Assembly: GCA_023399465.1 (NCBI GenBank)
Contig: JAEWPB010000095.1
Span: forward strand, 46,934-110,933
DNA from: Pseudomonadota bacterium
Lineage (GTDB): Bacteria > Pseudomonadota > Alphaproteobacteria > Rhizobiales > Rhizobiaceae
DNA: 64,000 nt
Direction of reading: 5' to 3'
Shown here one piece after another: positions 24,820 through 33,295 of the stretch (within the stretch, counting starts at the first letter, position 1; each line of letters begins with the position of its first letter). The notes below the pieces were generated by a model. That model made no database searches and was not told where the DNA came from. It was given only the letters and a program-made list of their open reading frames with translations. Both the position numbers and the translations under genes were made by a program.

Positions 24820-26004
24820 TTATGGTTGCATCCGGCAGACCGCCCGGAAGAAGGCGAAGTTGTCGTGCTCGCCGGTCTCGTCGCCGAGCGGGTCGGGCTG
24901 CGACGAAAGCTTGACCACGACGGTCTCGTGCTGAGGATCGACCCAGAGCCACTGGCCATGGATACCGATGGCGCAGAAGGCGCCATCCGCTTCGCCCGAC
25001 TGGTACCACTGGCTGCGATAGCGGCCGTTCGGCAGGTTGGTGTTGGCACCGGCCTTCCAGGCATCGCGGTCGCCGTTCGCCAGCATGTCCTCGAGCCATG
25101 CCTTCGGCGCGATCTGGCGGTCCTCGGCGACGCCGCCGCAGCGAAGCATCTCACCGACGCGGGCGAGATCGCGGGCGGTGAGCGACATCCCGCCGGCCGT
25201 GCGGGCGCTGCCGGCACCATCGACCGTGACCAGCGCATGATTGCGGGCACCGAGCGGCTTCCACACCAGTTCCGACATCAGTTCGGCGAAGCGACGTCCG
25301 GAAGCGCGCTCGACGAGGATGCCGAGCAGATCGGAATTGGGCGAGGCATAGAAGAAGGGCCCCCGATGCGGGCGATCGGCCTTTTTCAGCGACAGGATGA
25401 ATTCCTCGAGCGTCTCGACCGGCATGGAAGGTTCCTGCGGGTTCCACAGCGTCGCGCGGCGGTAGCGGGCAAAGGCGCTGGCGGGATCGAGATAGGCTTC
25501 CTCGAAATCGAGGCTTACCCGCATGTCGAGGACATCGCGCACGGTGCAGTCGCCATAGGCGCTTCCGGCCGCTTCCGGCAGGTAGGCTGTCACCGGCTGG
25601 TCCGGGTCGAGTGCGCCTTGCGCCTCGAGAATGCCGCAGAGAAGAGCGGTCAGCGACTTGCTGATGGAAAAGACGAGATGCGGCGCATTGGCGTCGGCAT
25701 GCGCGGCATAGTGTTCAGCGATCACCGTGCCGCGCTTCATCACCACGAAGGCATCGGTGTGCGTTTTATCGAGGTAGGCTCGCATGGTCCCGGCGCCGGC
25801 AAGGCCGGTGTCGAGCGGCATGTCGACGAGGCCGCCGTCGGCAATCGCTTCTTCCCGGGTAGGTGCGGCGCAGTCGATCTGCGCGGTCGGAACGATCTCC
25901 CGCACGTTCTGGAAGCTCCAGCGGCTGAAAGGTGCGGTCCGCCAGTTGGCGAGGGTCGCATTCTTGCGGGCAAATCCGTATTTTTCTTCGAATTTCGTTG
26001 TCAT
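24820..26004 (-). CDS. Serine hydrolase of the beta-lactamase class C family
   Basis: A 394-residue protein with the S-x-x-K nucleophile in VFSISKSLTALLCG (about residue 110) and a Y-x-N-like YASPNSDLLGIL near 215, as in CubicO-type esterases. No signal peptide is seen, so it should be cytoplasmic. It may act as an esterase or amidase; a role in beta-lactam resistance is unlikely. It lies between the Pot binding protein and the amidohydrolase, in the same direction. Confidence 0.85.
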   Translation of the reverse strand: MTTKFEEKYGFARKNATLANWRTAPFSRWSFQNVREIVPTAQIDCAAPTREEAIADGGLVDMPLDTGLAGAGTMRAYLDKTHTDAFVVMKRGTVIAEHYAAHADANAPHLVFSISKSLTALLCGILEAQGALDPDQPVTAYLPEAAGSAYGDCTVRDVLDMRVSLDFEEAYLDPASAFARYRRATLWNPQEPSMPVETLEEFILSLKKADRPHRGPFFYASPNSDLLGILVERASGRRFAELMSELVWKPLGARNHALVTVDGAGSARTAGGMSLTARDLARVGEMLRCGGVAEDRQIAPKAWLEDMLANGDRDAWKAGANTNLPNGRYRSQWYQSGEADGAFCAIGIHGQWLWVDPQHETVVVKLSSQPDPLGDETGEHDNFAFFRAVCRMQP

Positions 26005-26067
26005 GACATCAGACCTGCAGGGGAGTGGGAAGGCGGCTGCCTTCCCACCGTCGCTGCGCTATGCGGA

Positions 26068-27108
26068 TTACTTCTGAACCTCGGTCCAGATCTTGGTGTA
26101 GAGCTGCTGCGTATCCGGCTCGCAGCTCATCAGAAACTCACCTGCCGATTCGAATTCAGCCGGTACCACCAGTTCGGGCGCGCCCTTCATTTCGGCGGGC
26201 ATGAACTCCTCCGACCCCAGGATGCCGTTGGAGTATTTCGCAAACGCGGAGATCAGGGCCGCATTTTCCGGTTCCATTATGAAGTTCATGAAAAGTTTGG
26301 CGTTTTCCTTGTTCTTCGCGTCCTTCAGGATAGCGACGCTGTCCATGAAGTAGGCGAAACCTTCCTTCGGATAGCCGAACTTGATGTCCGGGTTCTTGAC
26401 GCGGGAGCGCATGACGGCGCCGTTCCAGTAGTAGACGGCCGAATAGTCGCCAGCCGGGAGCTTCTCTACGACGCTGTAGTCCATGGCGAGCCACTTCGAC
26501 TTCGCCTCGACCAGCTTGTCGCGCACCTTGCGAAGGACGTCCTTGTCGGTGGTGCACCAGTCGCCGCCGAAATACTTGATGGTGGCGAAGAGGACGTCGT
26601 TCATTTCGGGTGCGACGTTGATCTTGCCGACCAGTTCTGCCGGCGGATCAAGGAAGATCGCGGACGTGTTGATGTCGCCGCTGTAGACCTTGCTGTTGAT
26701 GCCGATGCCGGTCAGGCCCCAGAGCCAGGGCGTGGTGTAGTGGCGGCCCGGGTCCCAGGCGACGTCCACCCAGCGCGGGTCGACATTCTTGAAGTTCTCC
26801 ATCTGGTCGGGGCGGGCTTCTTCCAGAAGGCCTTCCTTGATCCAGATCGGAACGTAGTTGGCCGAAGGCACCACGATGTCGAAACCGTGGCCGCCTGCGC
26901 GAACCTTGGCAAGTGCGGTATCGTTCGAATCGTAGTCCGTGATCGTGACCTTGATGTCGAACTTTTCCTCGAACTTCTTGATCATCTCGGCGCTGGTGTA
27001 GTCACCCCAGTTGTAGATGTTCAGTTCGCCCGCCGCGGACGCCGCGCTCGCGCAGGTCAACATCGCAATCGCCGCGGTCGCGGTCATCGTCATCCATTTG
27101 CTTTTCAT
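26068..27108 (-). CDS. Spermidine/putrescine-type ABC transporter binding protein
   Basis: A 346-residue periplasmic protein of the PotD/PotF family: signal peptide about 1-25 (ending ASA), then GELNIYNWGDYTSAEMIKKFEEKF, the typical start, and YVPIWIKEGLLEE and TPWLWGLTGIGIN. It delivers a polyamine or related cation to the permease pair upstream in the operon. The ATG at 27108 was chosen because GAGGAAC lies just upstream and the signal peptide follows. Confidence 0.9.
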   Translation of the reverse strand: MKSKWMTMTATAAIAMLTCASAASAAGELNIYNWGDYTSAEMIKKFEEKFDIKVTITDYDSNDTALAKVRAGGHGFDIVVPSANYVPIWIKEGLLEEARPDQMENFKNVDPRWVDVAWDPGRHYTTPWLWGLTGIGINSKVYSGDINTSAIFLDPPAELVGKINVAPEMNDVLFATIKYFGGDWCTTDKDVLRKVRDKLVEAKSKWLAMDYSVVEKLPAGDYSAVYYWNGAVMRSRVKNPDIKFGYPKEGFAYFMDSVAILKDAKNKENAKLFMNFIMEPENAALISAFAKYSNGILGSEEFMPAEMKGAPELVVPAEFESAGEFLMSCEPDTQQLYTKIWTEVQK

Positions 27109-27145
27109 TTTCAGTTCCTCTCTTTTTCCTAGGATTTCGGTATGC

Positions 27146-27949
27146 TCACCGCTTTTTCCGGCTGATGAAGAAGAAGATGACGACGAGTGCCGTGGACAGT
27201 GCCAGGAACACCGTCGCAATGGCGTTGACCTCTGGCGTCGTCTCGCGTCGCAACTGGCCAAGCATGTAGGTCGGGAGCGTATCCTGGCCGCCCGACTTGA
27301 CGAACTCGGTGATCACGACGTCATCGAGCGAAATGACGAATGCCAGCATGAATCCGGCAATGATGCCGGGGCGCAGCAGCGGCATCGTGATGAAGCGGAA
27401 TGTTTTCCACGGCGTTGCATAGAGATCGGCGGCCGCCTTCTCCAGCGTCAGGTCCATTCCCTCCAGCCGCGCACGGACGGGAAGGTAGGCGAAGGGGATG
27501 CAGAACGCGGTGTGGGCGAGGATCAGATAACCGAGCCCCGAATAGCCGGTCCATACCTTGATGCGGGAGAAGACGATCAGCAGCGCCACCGCGGTGACGA
27601 TCTCGGGGACCATCAAAGGCTGGTTGATCAGCGCATACTTGAAGGTCAGGCCGCGATAGGGCCCGGTGCGGGTGGTGGCGATCGCTGCCATCGTTGCGGC
27701 GATCGTTGCCATCATCGCAGCCCAGAAGGCGATGATCAGAGAACGGATCGCCGCGTCCTGCACGGCCGCATTGTTCCAGGCTTCCACGAACCAGCGCAGC
27801 GAAAATCCGCCCCATTGCGACAGCGACTCGGCGCTGTTGAAGGAGTAGACCACGAGCGCTCCGATCGGCAGATAGAGCGCGAAGAAGGTGAACAGCGCGA
27901 TCGTCCCAAAACCGGTCTGGGCGCGGATGTCGAAGCGCCGCCTAAACAT
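27146..27949 (-). CDS. potC: ABC transporter permease, PotC-like
   Basis: A 267-residue inner-membrane permease with six hydrophobic segments and an EAA loop (LEGMDLTLEKAAADLYATPWKTF, about residues 165-187 in parts). YLPIGALVVYSFN near the start and FVISLDDVVITEF are typical of PotC. Its start overlaps the end of the PotB-like gene by eight bases. Confidence 0.88.
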   Translation of the reverse strand: MFRRRFDIRAQTGFGTIALFTFFALYLPIGALVVYSFNSAESLSQWGGFSLRWFVEAWNNAAVQDAAIRSLIIAFWAAMMATIAATMAAIATTRTGPYRGLTFKYALINQPLMVPEIVTAVALLIVFSRIKVWTGYSGLGYLILAHTAFCIPFAYLPVRARLEGMDLTLEKAAADLYATPWKTFRFITMPLLRPGIIAGFMLAFVISLDDVVITEFVKSGGQDTLPTYMLGQLRRETTPEVNAIATVFLALSTALVVIFFFISRKKR

Positions 27950-28868
27950 GGGACGCCCCCGAGCGGGAAGCGTTGCGTACATAGGCGATCAGGGCAACCA
28001 TCACCAGCGCCATGAGGGTGATCGACATTGCGGCTCCGAGCGGCCAGTTGCGGCCCGAGCCGAACTGCATCTCGATCAGGTTGCCGAGCATCATGTTCTT
28101 GCCGCCGCCGAGAACGCGCGGGATGACGTAGGCGCCGAGCGACGGGATGAAAACCAGGATCGAGCCCGCGATGATCCCCGGCTTGGCGATCGGTGTGACG
28201 ATCCGCCACAGGACCTGCAGTCGGCTGGCGTAGAGATCGTAGGCGGCTTCCACGAGCCGGAAGTCGAGCTTCTCGATCGAGGCGTATAGCGGGAGCACCA
28301 TCAGCGGCAGGTAGACGTAGGTCATCCCGAGCAGGTTGGCGGTGTCGGTGTAGATGATCTGCAGCGGTTCGTTGATGACGCCAAGCCAGATCAGCGTGTT
28401 GTTCAGCATTCCCTCGTTGCGGATGACCTGCTGCATCGCGAATGTCCGGATGAGAAGGTTGGTCCAGAACGGAATGGTGATCAGGAAGACCCAGACCTCG
28501 CGGGTGTGCCTCGGCCGTGTCGCGATGAAGTAGGCGGTCGGAAAACCAAGCAGTACGGTGAGAATGGTCGTGAAGAACGATAGCTGGATCGAGCGCCAGA
28601 TGATCGAAAGATGCGCGTCGGCGATCCCGAGCGTATCGTCGAATATGTCGCGCTGGAAGAAGACCGAGAACCATCCATCCAGCGAGAACTCTCCCAGCTT
28701 CACGTCGCCATAGTCTCCGTTGGCCATGAAGGAATAGAGGAGCATGACCAGGAGCGGCCCGGCGGCTGCGACAAGGATGATGAGCAATGCCGGGGCGCTC
28801 AGCAGCCATCGGTCGCGAATGTCTTGTTTCTGGCGTTCGACGCCGACGTCGGAAGCGCTTGCGGACAT
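27942..28868 (-). CDS. potB: ABC transporter permease, PotB-like
   Basis: A 308-residue permease with a leading cytoplasmic stretch, a first membrane segment at about 24-45, and the EAA loop KLDFRLVEAAYDLYASRLQV near residue 205. PSLGAYVIPRVLGGGKNMMLGNLI is the PotB-type end. It starts 3 bases after the ATPase gene. Confidence 0.88.
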   Translation of the reverse strand: MSASASDVGVERQKQDIRDRWLLSAPALLIILVAAAGPLLVMLLYSFMANGDYGDVKLGEFSLDGWFSVFFQRDIFDDTLGIADAHLSIIWRSIQLSFFTTILTVLLGFPTAYFIATRPRHTREVWVFLITIPFWTNLLIRTFAMQQVIRNEGMLNNTLIWLGVINEPLQIIYTDTANLLGMTYVYLPLMVLPLYASIEKLDFRLVEAAYDLYASRLQVLWRIVTPIAKPGIIAGSILVFIPSLGAYVIPRVLGGGKNMMLGNLIEMQFGSGRNWPLGAAMSITLMALVMVALIAYVRNASRSGASHV

Positions 28869-28870
28869 GG

Positions 28871-29968
28871 TCAGCCTCCGACGATCTGGGCTGCGTTTTC
28901 GCTGAGCACGACGCCGACCCGCTCGCCCGATTGCGGCGCGGCTGCGCCGGAGCGGTCGTTCTGCCGGCGGATGATGAATGTCGCGCCGTCATCGAGCCGT
29001 ACGTGATAGTGGGTGTCGGTGCCGAAATAGATGATCTCGCCGAGCGTTCCGTCGAAGGTGCCGCTGCCTGCTGCCGCAAGCGCGACATGTTCGGGGCGGA
29101 CGACGACGGTGACATTGCCGCTTGGAGTGAGCCCCTCGGGCATACCCGCGGTGACCACCGCGCCGGCATTGAGCCTGACCACGGCGGCACCGTTCTCGTT
29201 GCCGACGAACGCTCCGTCGAGGAAGTTCGTCTCGCCGATGAAGTCGGCGACGAAGCGGTCCGCGGGGCGGTCGTAGATGTCGCGTGCCGTGCCCACCTGG
29301 CGCACCTTGCCCTGCGACATGACCGCGATCCGGTCCGACATGGTGAGCGCTTCTTCCTGGTCGTGGGTGACGAAGACGAAGGTGATGCCGGTCTCCGCCT
29401 GGAGGCGCTTCAGTTCCACCTGCATCGATTTGCGCAGCTTGAGGTCGAGCGCCGACAGCGGCTCGTCGAGTAGCAGCACCTTCGGCCGCGGTGCCAGCGC
29501 CCGTGCGAGCGCCACACGCTGTTGCTGGCCGCCGGAAAGCTGGGTCACGGGATTGTCGCCGCGTCCTTCGAGGTGCACCAGCGCCAGCATCTCGGCGACG
29601 ATCTTGTCGACTTCCGGCTTTGCGCGGCCGAGCATCTTCAGTCCGAAGCCGATGTTTTCCGCAACGGTCATGTGCGGGAAGAGCGCATAGTTCTGGAAGA
29701 CGGTGTTGATCGGTCGCTGGTTGGGCAGCAGGCCGCTGATGTCGCTGTCATCCAGCAGGATCTTGCCGTCGCTCGGCATCTCGAAGCCGGCGAGCATGCG
29801 CAACAGCGTCGTCTTGCCGCAGCCGGACGGCCCGAGAAGAGTGAAGAACTCATTTGGCCTGATCTTCAAGGTAACGTCGTCGACAGCCCGGAAATGGCCG
29901 AAATCCTTGACGACACTCAGCATCGCGATGGCGCCGCCATGGGCAGCGCCAGTTGTCTGTGACTTCAT
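28871..29968 (-). CDS. potA: Spermidine/putrescine-type ABC transporter ATP-binding protein
   Basis: A 365-residue ATPase with Walker A GPSGCGKT (about 51-58), Q-loop VFQNYALFPHM, signature LSGGQQQRV, Walker B VLLLDEPLSALD, H-loop VTHDQEE and a C-terminal TOBE domain (from about 285). It is the first gene of the minus-strand transporter operon, and the promoter should lie in 29969-30247. Confidence 0.92.
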   Translation of the reverse strand: MKSQTTGAAHGGAIAMLSVVKDFGHFRAVDDVTLKIRPNEFFTLLGPSGCGKTTLLRMLAGFEMPSDGKILLDDSDISGLLPNQRPINTVFQNYALFPHMTVAENIGFGLKMLGRAKPEVDKIVAEMLALVHLEGRGDNPVTQLSGGQQQRVALARALAPRPKVLLLDEPLSALDLKLRKSMQVELKRLQAETGITFVFVTHDQEEALTMSDRIAVMSQGKVRQVGTARDIYDRPADRFVADFIGETNFLDGAFVGNENGAAVVRLNAGAVVTAGMPEGLTPSGNVTVVVRPEHVALAAAGSGTFDGTLGEIIYFGTDTHYHVRLDDGATFIIRRQNDRSGAAAPQSGERVGVVLSENAAQIVGG

Positions 29969-30073
29969 CTGTTCCCCTGTTTCAGAAAAGGACCGGTTGT
30001 GCCGGAGCCTGTTCTTGAAATCGCGGACCGACCTCCTTTACGGATTGTTGTTCGGCCCACTGTGCTTTAATAT

Positions 30074-30105
30074 TTTGATCACATCAAAGCATGATTTGAT
30101 CAAAT
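30074..30105. promoter_or_regulatory. Twin TTTGATC palindromes between potA and the GntR regulator
   Basis: TTTGAT-CAC-ATCAAA (30074-30088) and ATTTGATCAAAT (30094-30105) are both perfect palindromes built on the same TTTGAT half-site, six bases apart. They lie about 105-135 bases before potA and 145-175 before the divergent GntR-type gene, a natural place for that regulator to bind. Confidence 0.6.
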
Positions 30106-30247
30106 GGCAACCGTCATTTTTTGGGCATGTCGAGAATATTTTCAAAAACATGCCAGCTGGGCGGTTGCCCGGCAAGGACCCCGCGAACTATTTCTGCCGG
30201 TCCGCAAATCGGGCCGCAACGGCGAGTTCCGGTGAACAGGGGAGTGC

Positions 30248-30940
30248 TTGCAGGTGCCGGAAACAAGGTTGCCGTCCGAGTCGGTCAAGCAGTGGGTCTA
30301 CCGCCGCTTGCGCCATACCATCATGACCGGGCGTTTCCCGCCGGGACAGCCGGTGACGATCAACGGGATCGCCGAAATGCTGGAGGTCAGCGCCATGCCG
30401 GTGCGCGAGGCCCTGCATCGTCTGGTCGCGGAGGGGGCGCTGGAGCATCTCGACAACAGGCGGGTGCGCGTTCCGGCGATCGATCCGGACAGGTTCGACG
30501 AGATGATCGCCGCCCGCATCGCGCTCGAAACGCTCGCTGCCGAACGCGCGCTTCCCTTCATCGACTACCTTCGACTGGCGCGGTTGCAGCAACTGGACGG
30601 TGCAATCGATGAGGCCTATGCCAGCGGCAATATCGAACTCGGCATCGAGCGCAACTTCGCCTTCCATCGCTGCCTTTATGAGATCAGGTCGTCGGCGGTG
30701 CTGTTGCCGCTGATCGAATCGACCTGGCTGCGACTGGGCCCGTTCATGCGCGAGGCGACCGAGAACCTGCATGAGAACTATCTTGTCGATCGCCATGCCG
30801 AAGCGCTCGAGGCAATTCGCCGGCGCGATGCCGAGGCCTTGAAGGCCGCCATCGCCGCCGACATTCAGGATGGGGCCGGCCATCTCGGCCGGCGCCAGTT
30901 TCTCGACGTGGCAGCCAGGGCATCGGCAAGCCGGAGCTGA
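30248..30940 (+). CDS. GntR family regulator with FCD domain
   Basis: A 230-residue regulator with an N-terminal GntR winged helix (about 12-75; VSAMPVREALHRLVAEGALE recognition region) and a helical FCD ligand domain (about 80-215; ERNFAFHRCLYE, HAEALEAIRRRDAEAL). The start is a TTG preceded by GGGGAG. It faces the polyamine transporter operon across a region with two palindromes, so it probably represses that operon or the neighbouring D-amino-acid dehydrogenase-like gene. Confidence 0.88.
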   Translation: MQVPETRLPSESVKQWVYRRLRHTIMTGRFPPGQPVTINGIAEMLEVSAMPVREALHRLVAEGALEHLDNRRVRVPAIDPDRFDEMIAARIALETLAAERALPFIDYLRLARLQQLDGAIDEAYASGNIELGIERNFAFHRCLYEIRSSAVLLPLIESTWLRLGPFMREATENLHENYLVDRHAEALEAIRRRDAEALKAAIAADIQDGAGHLGRRQFLDVAARASASRS

Positions 30941-30965
30941 TCGCCCGGATGCCTTGCCAGCCGAA

Positions 30966-32213
30966 TCAGTTGATGAAGCGGTCCGGACGATAGGCCGAAA
31001 TATCGATCAGCGGCTTCTCGCCGGCCATCGCCTCGGCGATCACGCGGCCGGTGATCGGTCCGAGCGTCAGGCCGTGATGGGCATGGCCGAAGGCGAACCA
31101 GATGCCTTCGTGGCGCGGCGCCGCGCCGATGACCGGCATCATGTCCGGTGTGCAGGGGCGGGCGCCCATCCACGGCTCCGCATCGAGGCGCTTGCCCAGC
31201 GGCAGCATGGCGCGGACGACCTTTTCCGCCCGTTCGAGCTGCACCGGCGTCTTCGGCGCATCGCGCGCGGCAAATTCCGCGCCGGTGGTCAGCCTGAGGC
31301 CGCGGCTCATCGGAGCAAGGACATAGCCGCGCTCGGTGTCTAGCAGCCAGTTGTTCAGGGTGGCGCCGCCTTCGGTCGAATAGTGCATATGGTAGCCGCG
31401 CTTGACGCCGAGCGGGAATGCGTAGCCGAGCTTGGCGGTCAGCATCTCCGACCAGGGACCGAGCGCGACCACCACCTCCTTGCCTTCGACCGGCCCTTCC
31501 TCGGTCATCACCTGCCAGCCGCCTTTGGGGCCGGAGGCGAGTGACATGGCATCGCCGGTGACAACACGGCCGCCGAGCTTTTCGAAAAGCGCCACATAGG
31601 ACTGCGTCAATGCATAGGGGTCGAGCACTGACCACGGATCGGACCAGCGCACGGCGCCGGCGAACCGTTGCGTCAGGGCCGGCTCCGCGCGTGCCAGTTC
31701 GTCGCTGCTGAGGACCTGGTAGTTCAGGCCGTTTTCACGCTGTAGCCTCTCGGCTTCGCGGACCTCGCCATCCATTACCGACGGGGTACGGAAGGTCTGT
31801 ATCCAGCCGTTCTTGCGGATGAGGCTCTGGGCACCGGCGGCTTCGATCAGGGCATTGTGCTCGGAGATCGAATGCTCGATCAGCGGCGCGTACAGCTTGG
31901 CGATCATCTGGTGGCGCTTGGCGTTGGAGTTCCACCAGTAGCGGGCGAGGAAGGCGACCTGGCTCGGCAGGTTCTTCAGGTGGTAGTGCGCGTCGATGCG
32001 GTTGTTCAGCGCATAACGCAGCAACAGGGTCAGTTGCTGCGGAAAGCCGTAGGGCACGACGCCTTCGCGCTGGATCAGGCCGGCATTGCCGAAGGAGGTT
32101 TCCTGCCCGGGCCCGCGCCGGTCGACGAGCACGACCGAGCGGCCGCGCTGCGCCAGATGAACGGCCGTCGAAACGCCGATAATGCCTGCACCCAATACGA
32201 TGACGTCAGCCAT
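30966..32213 (-). CDS. dadA: D-amino-acid dehydrogenase-like FAD oxidoreductase
   Basis: A 415-residue DAO-family flavoprotein starting with the FAD motif VIVLGAGIIGVSTAVHLAQRG (4-24). It has SFGNAGLIQ, a substrate-side LGVKRGYHMHY, and the C-terminal GHAHHGLTLGPITGRVIAE, as in DadA-like dehydrogenases. It would oxidise a D-amino acid (or proline-like) substrate and pass electrons to the membrane. The ATG at 32213 follows GGGGGAAAAG. It is convergent with the GntR gene (25 bases). Confidence 0.82.
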   Translation of the reverse strand: MADVIVLGAGIIGVSTAVHLAQRGRSVVLVDRRGPGQETSFGNAGLIQREGVVPYGFPQQLTLLLRYALNNRIDAHYHLKNLPSQVAFLARYWWNSNAKRHQMIAKLYAPLIEHSISEHNALIEAAGAQSLIRKNGWIQTFRTPSVMDGEVREAERLQRENGLNYQVLSSDELARAEPALTQRFAGAVRWSDPWSVLDPYALTQSYVALFEKLGGRVVTGDAMSLASGPKGGWQVMTEEGPVEGKEVVVALGPWSEMLTAKLGYAFPLGVKRGYHMHYSTEGGATLNNWLLDTERGYVLAPMSRGLRLTTGAEFAARDAPKTPVQLERAEKVVRAMLPLGKRLDAEPWMGARPCTPDMMPVIGAAPRHEGIWFAFGHAHHGLTLGPITGRVIAEAMAGEKPLIDISAYRPDRFIN

Positions 32214-32417
32214 CTTTTCCCCCGGTTCCGATGCGGTTTTTGCTGCGGGGAAGATGCATCCGGCAGGCCGGCAGCGCAAACGAAAAATACGCTCCTGCAC
32301 GCATGAGAGACCCGCGAAAAGTCATGGTCTTTGCGCGGTCATGACGGTTGCAATGTCCTCGCCGCAGGGATCATAAGAGATAACGCGCGGAAGCGAACGG
32401 CGGAGGAGGCGGCAGGG

Positions 32418-33269
32418 TTGAGCGAGCGGCAGGTACTTCTGACCGATGTCTATGAATGGCTGGCGCGCGAACTGCCGTTGTTGCGCGTCTCTGTCGGCCT
32501 GTCGGGACATGGAATGATGCCGGCCTCGGCACTTTCCGATCCGCGCTCGGCAGCACTGGCCGAACTCGTCGGGCTGCAGAAACGCCTCTTCCCCGGCGCC
32601 GACCCGCGGACGGAAGCCGCCGCCGCGCTCGGGCAGTACTGCTATTTTCTCGGCCTTGCCGTCATTGCTCCCTACCTGCACAGCGGTCTCATCGTTGACG
32701 CCGCTCCGGGAAATCTCGTCTATCGGCTGGAGCCGCCGGACATGCCCGGCCCATGGCGGCGCTACCACATGTGCTGGCTCTCGCCAGAGCCGGCTCCGGC
32801 GGTCGTGGACGGTCCGCCGGACGCCGGGCAGCCGGCGCAGCAGCTGCTGCGGTCCATGCTCGAGGATCATATCGGGCCGTTGATCGCGGCGCTCAGGGAG
32901 CGCAGCCGTTTCGGCCGGGACGCCCAGTGGCGTATTGCCGGCGATTCCATCGCCGCTGCCTTCCTCGAGATCGGCAAGCGCCTCGGCGAGCCGCAACGCG
33001 CGGCGGGCGAAGCGCTGGCGGTCCTGAAACAGGAGGGATCACCGTTCTGCAATCGCCAGCTCGAGTTTATCACCCTTGCCGTGCCCGGGGCTCAACCGGA
33101 TGCTCCGATCGAGGAGACCTTCCGGCTGCGCGGCGGCTGCTGCCGGCTCTACAGGCTGGAGGGCGGTACGCTGTGCCCAACCTGCGTTCTCGCCGACCGG
33201 CATTGGCAAAGGGATGAACTGGAACGCTTCATGCGGGAAAAATCGCGGGCAGGGCAGCACGTGGGCTGA
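32418..33269 (+). CDS. FhuF-like siderophore-iron reductase
   Basis: A 283-residue protein whose C-terminus (about 236-256) has the FhuF 2Fe-2S motif: GGCCRLYRLEGGTLCPTC, that is C-C-x10-C-x2-C. FhuF proteins reduce ferric siderophores in the cytoplasm to release iron. The rest is the usual poorly conserved helical body. I chose TTG at 32418 because GGAGGAGG lies 8 bases upstream; the frame is open from a TTG at 32331. No siderophore transporter is adjacent. Confidence 0.75.
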   Translation: MSERQVLLTDVYEWLARELPLLRVSVGLSGHGMMPASALSDPRSAALAELVGLQKRLFPGADPRTEAAAALGQYCYFLGLAVIAPYLHSGLIVDAAPGNLVYRLEPPDMPGPWRRYHMCWLSPEPAPAVVDGPPDAGQPAQQLLRSMLEDHIGPLIAALRERSRFGRDAQWRIAGDSIAAAFLEIGKRLGEPQRAAGEALAVLKQEGSPFCNRQLEFITLAVPGAQPDAPIEETFRLRGGCCRLYRLEGGTLCPTCVLADRHWQRDELERFMREKSRAGQHVG

Positions 33270-33295
33270 CCCCGCCCGTTCGCAGACGGGTGGAC

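Noticed and set aside
23068..27132. A 1354-codon open frame on the plus strand
   Set aside because: It runs antisense to several well-supported genes (amidohydrolase, serine hydrolase, binding protein) with their codon bias imposing the open frame. Its translation is low-complexity and lacks any domain.
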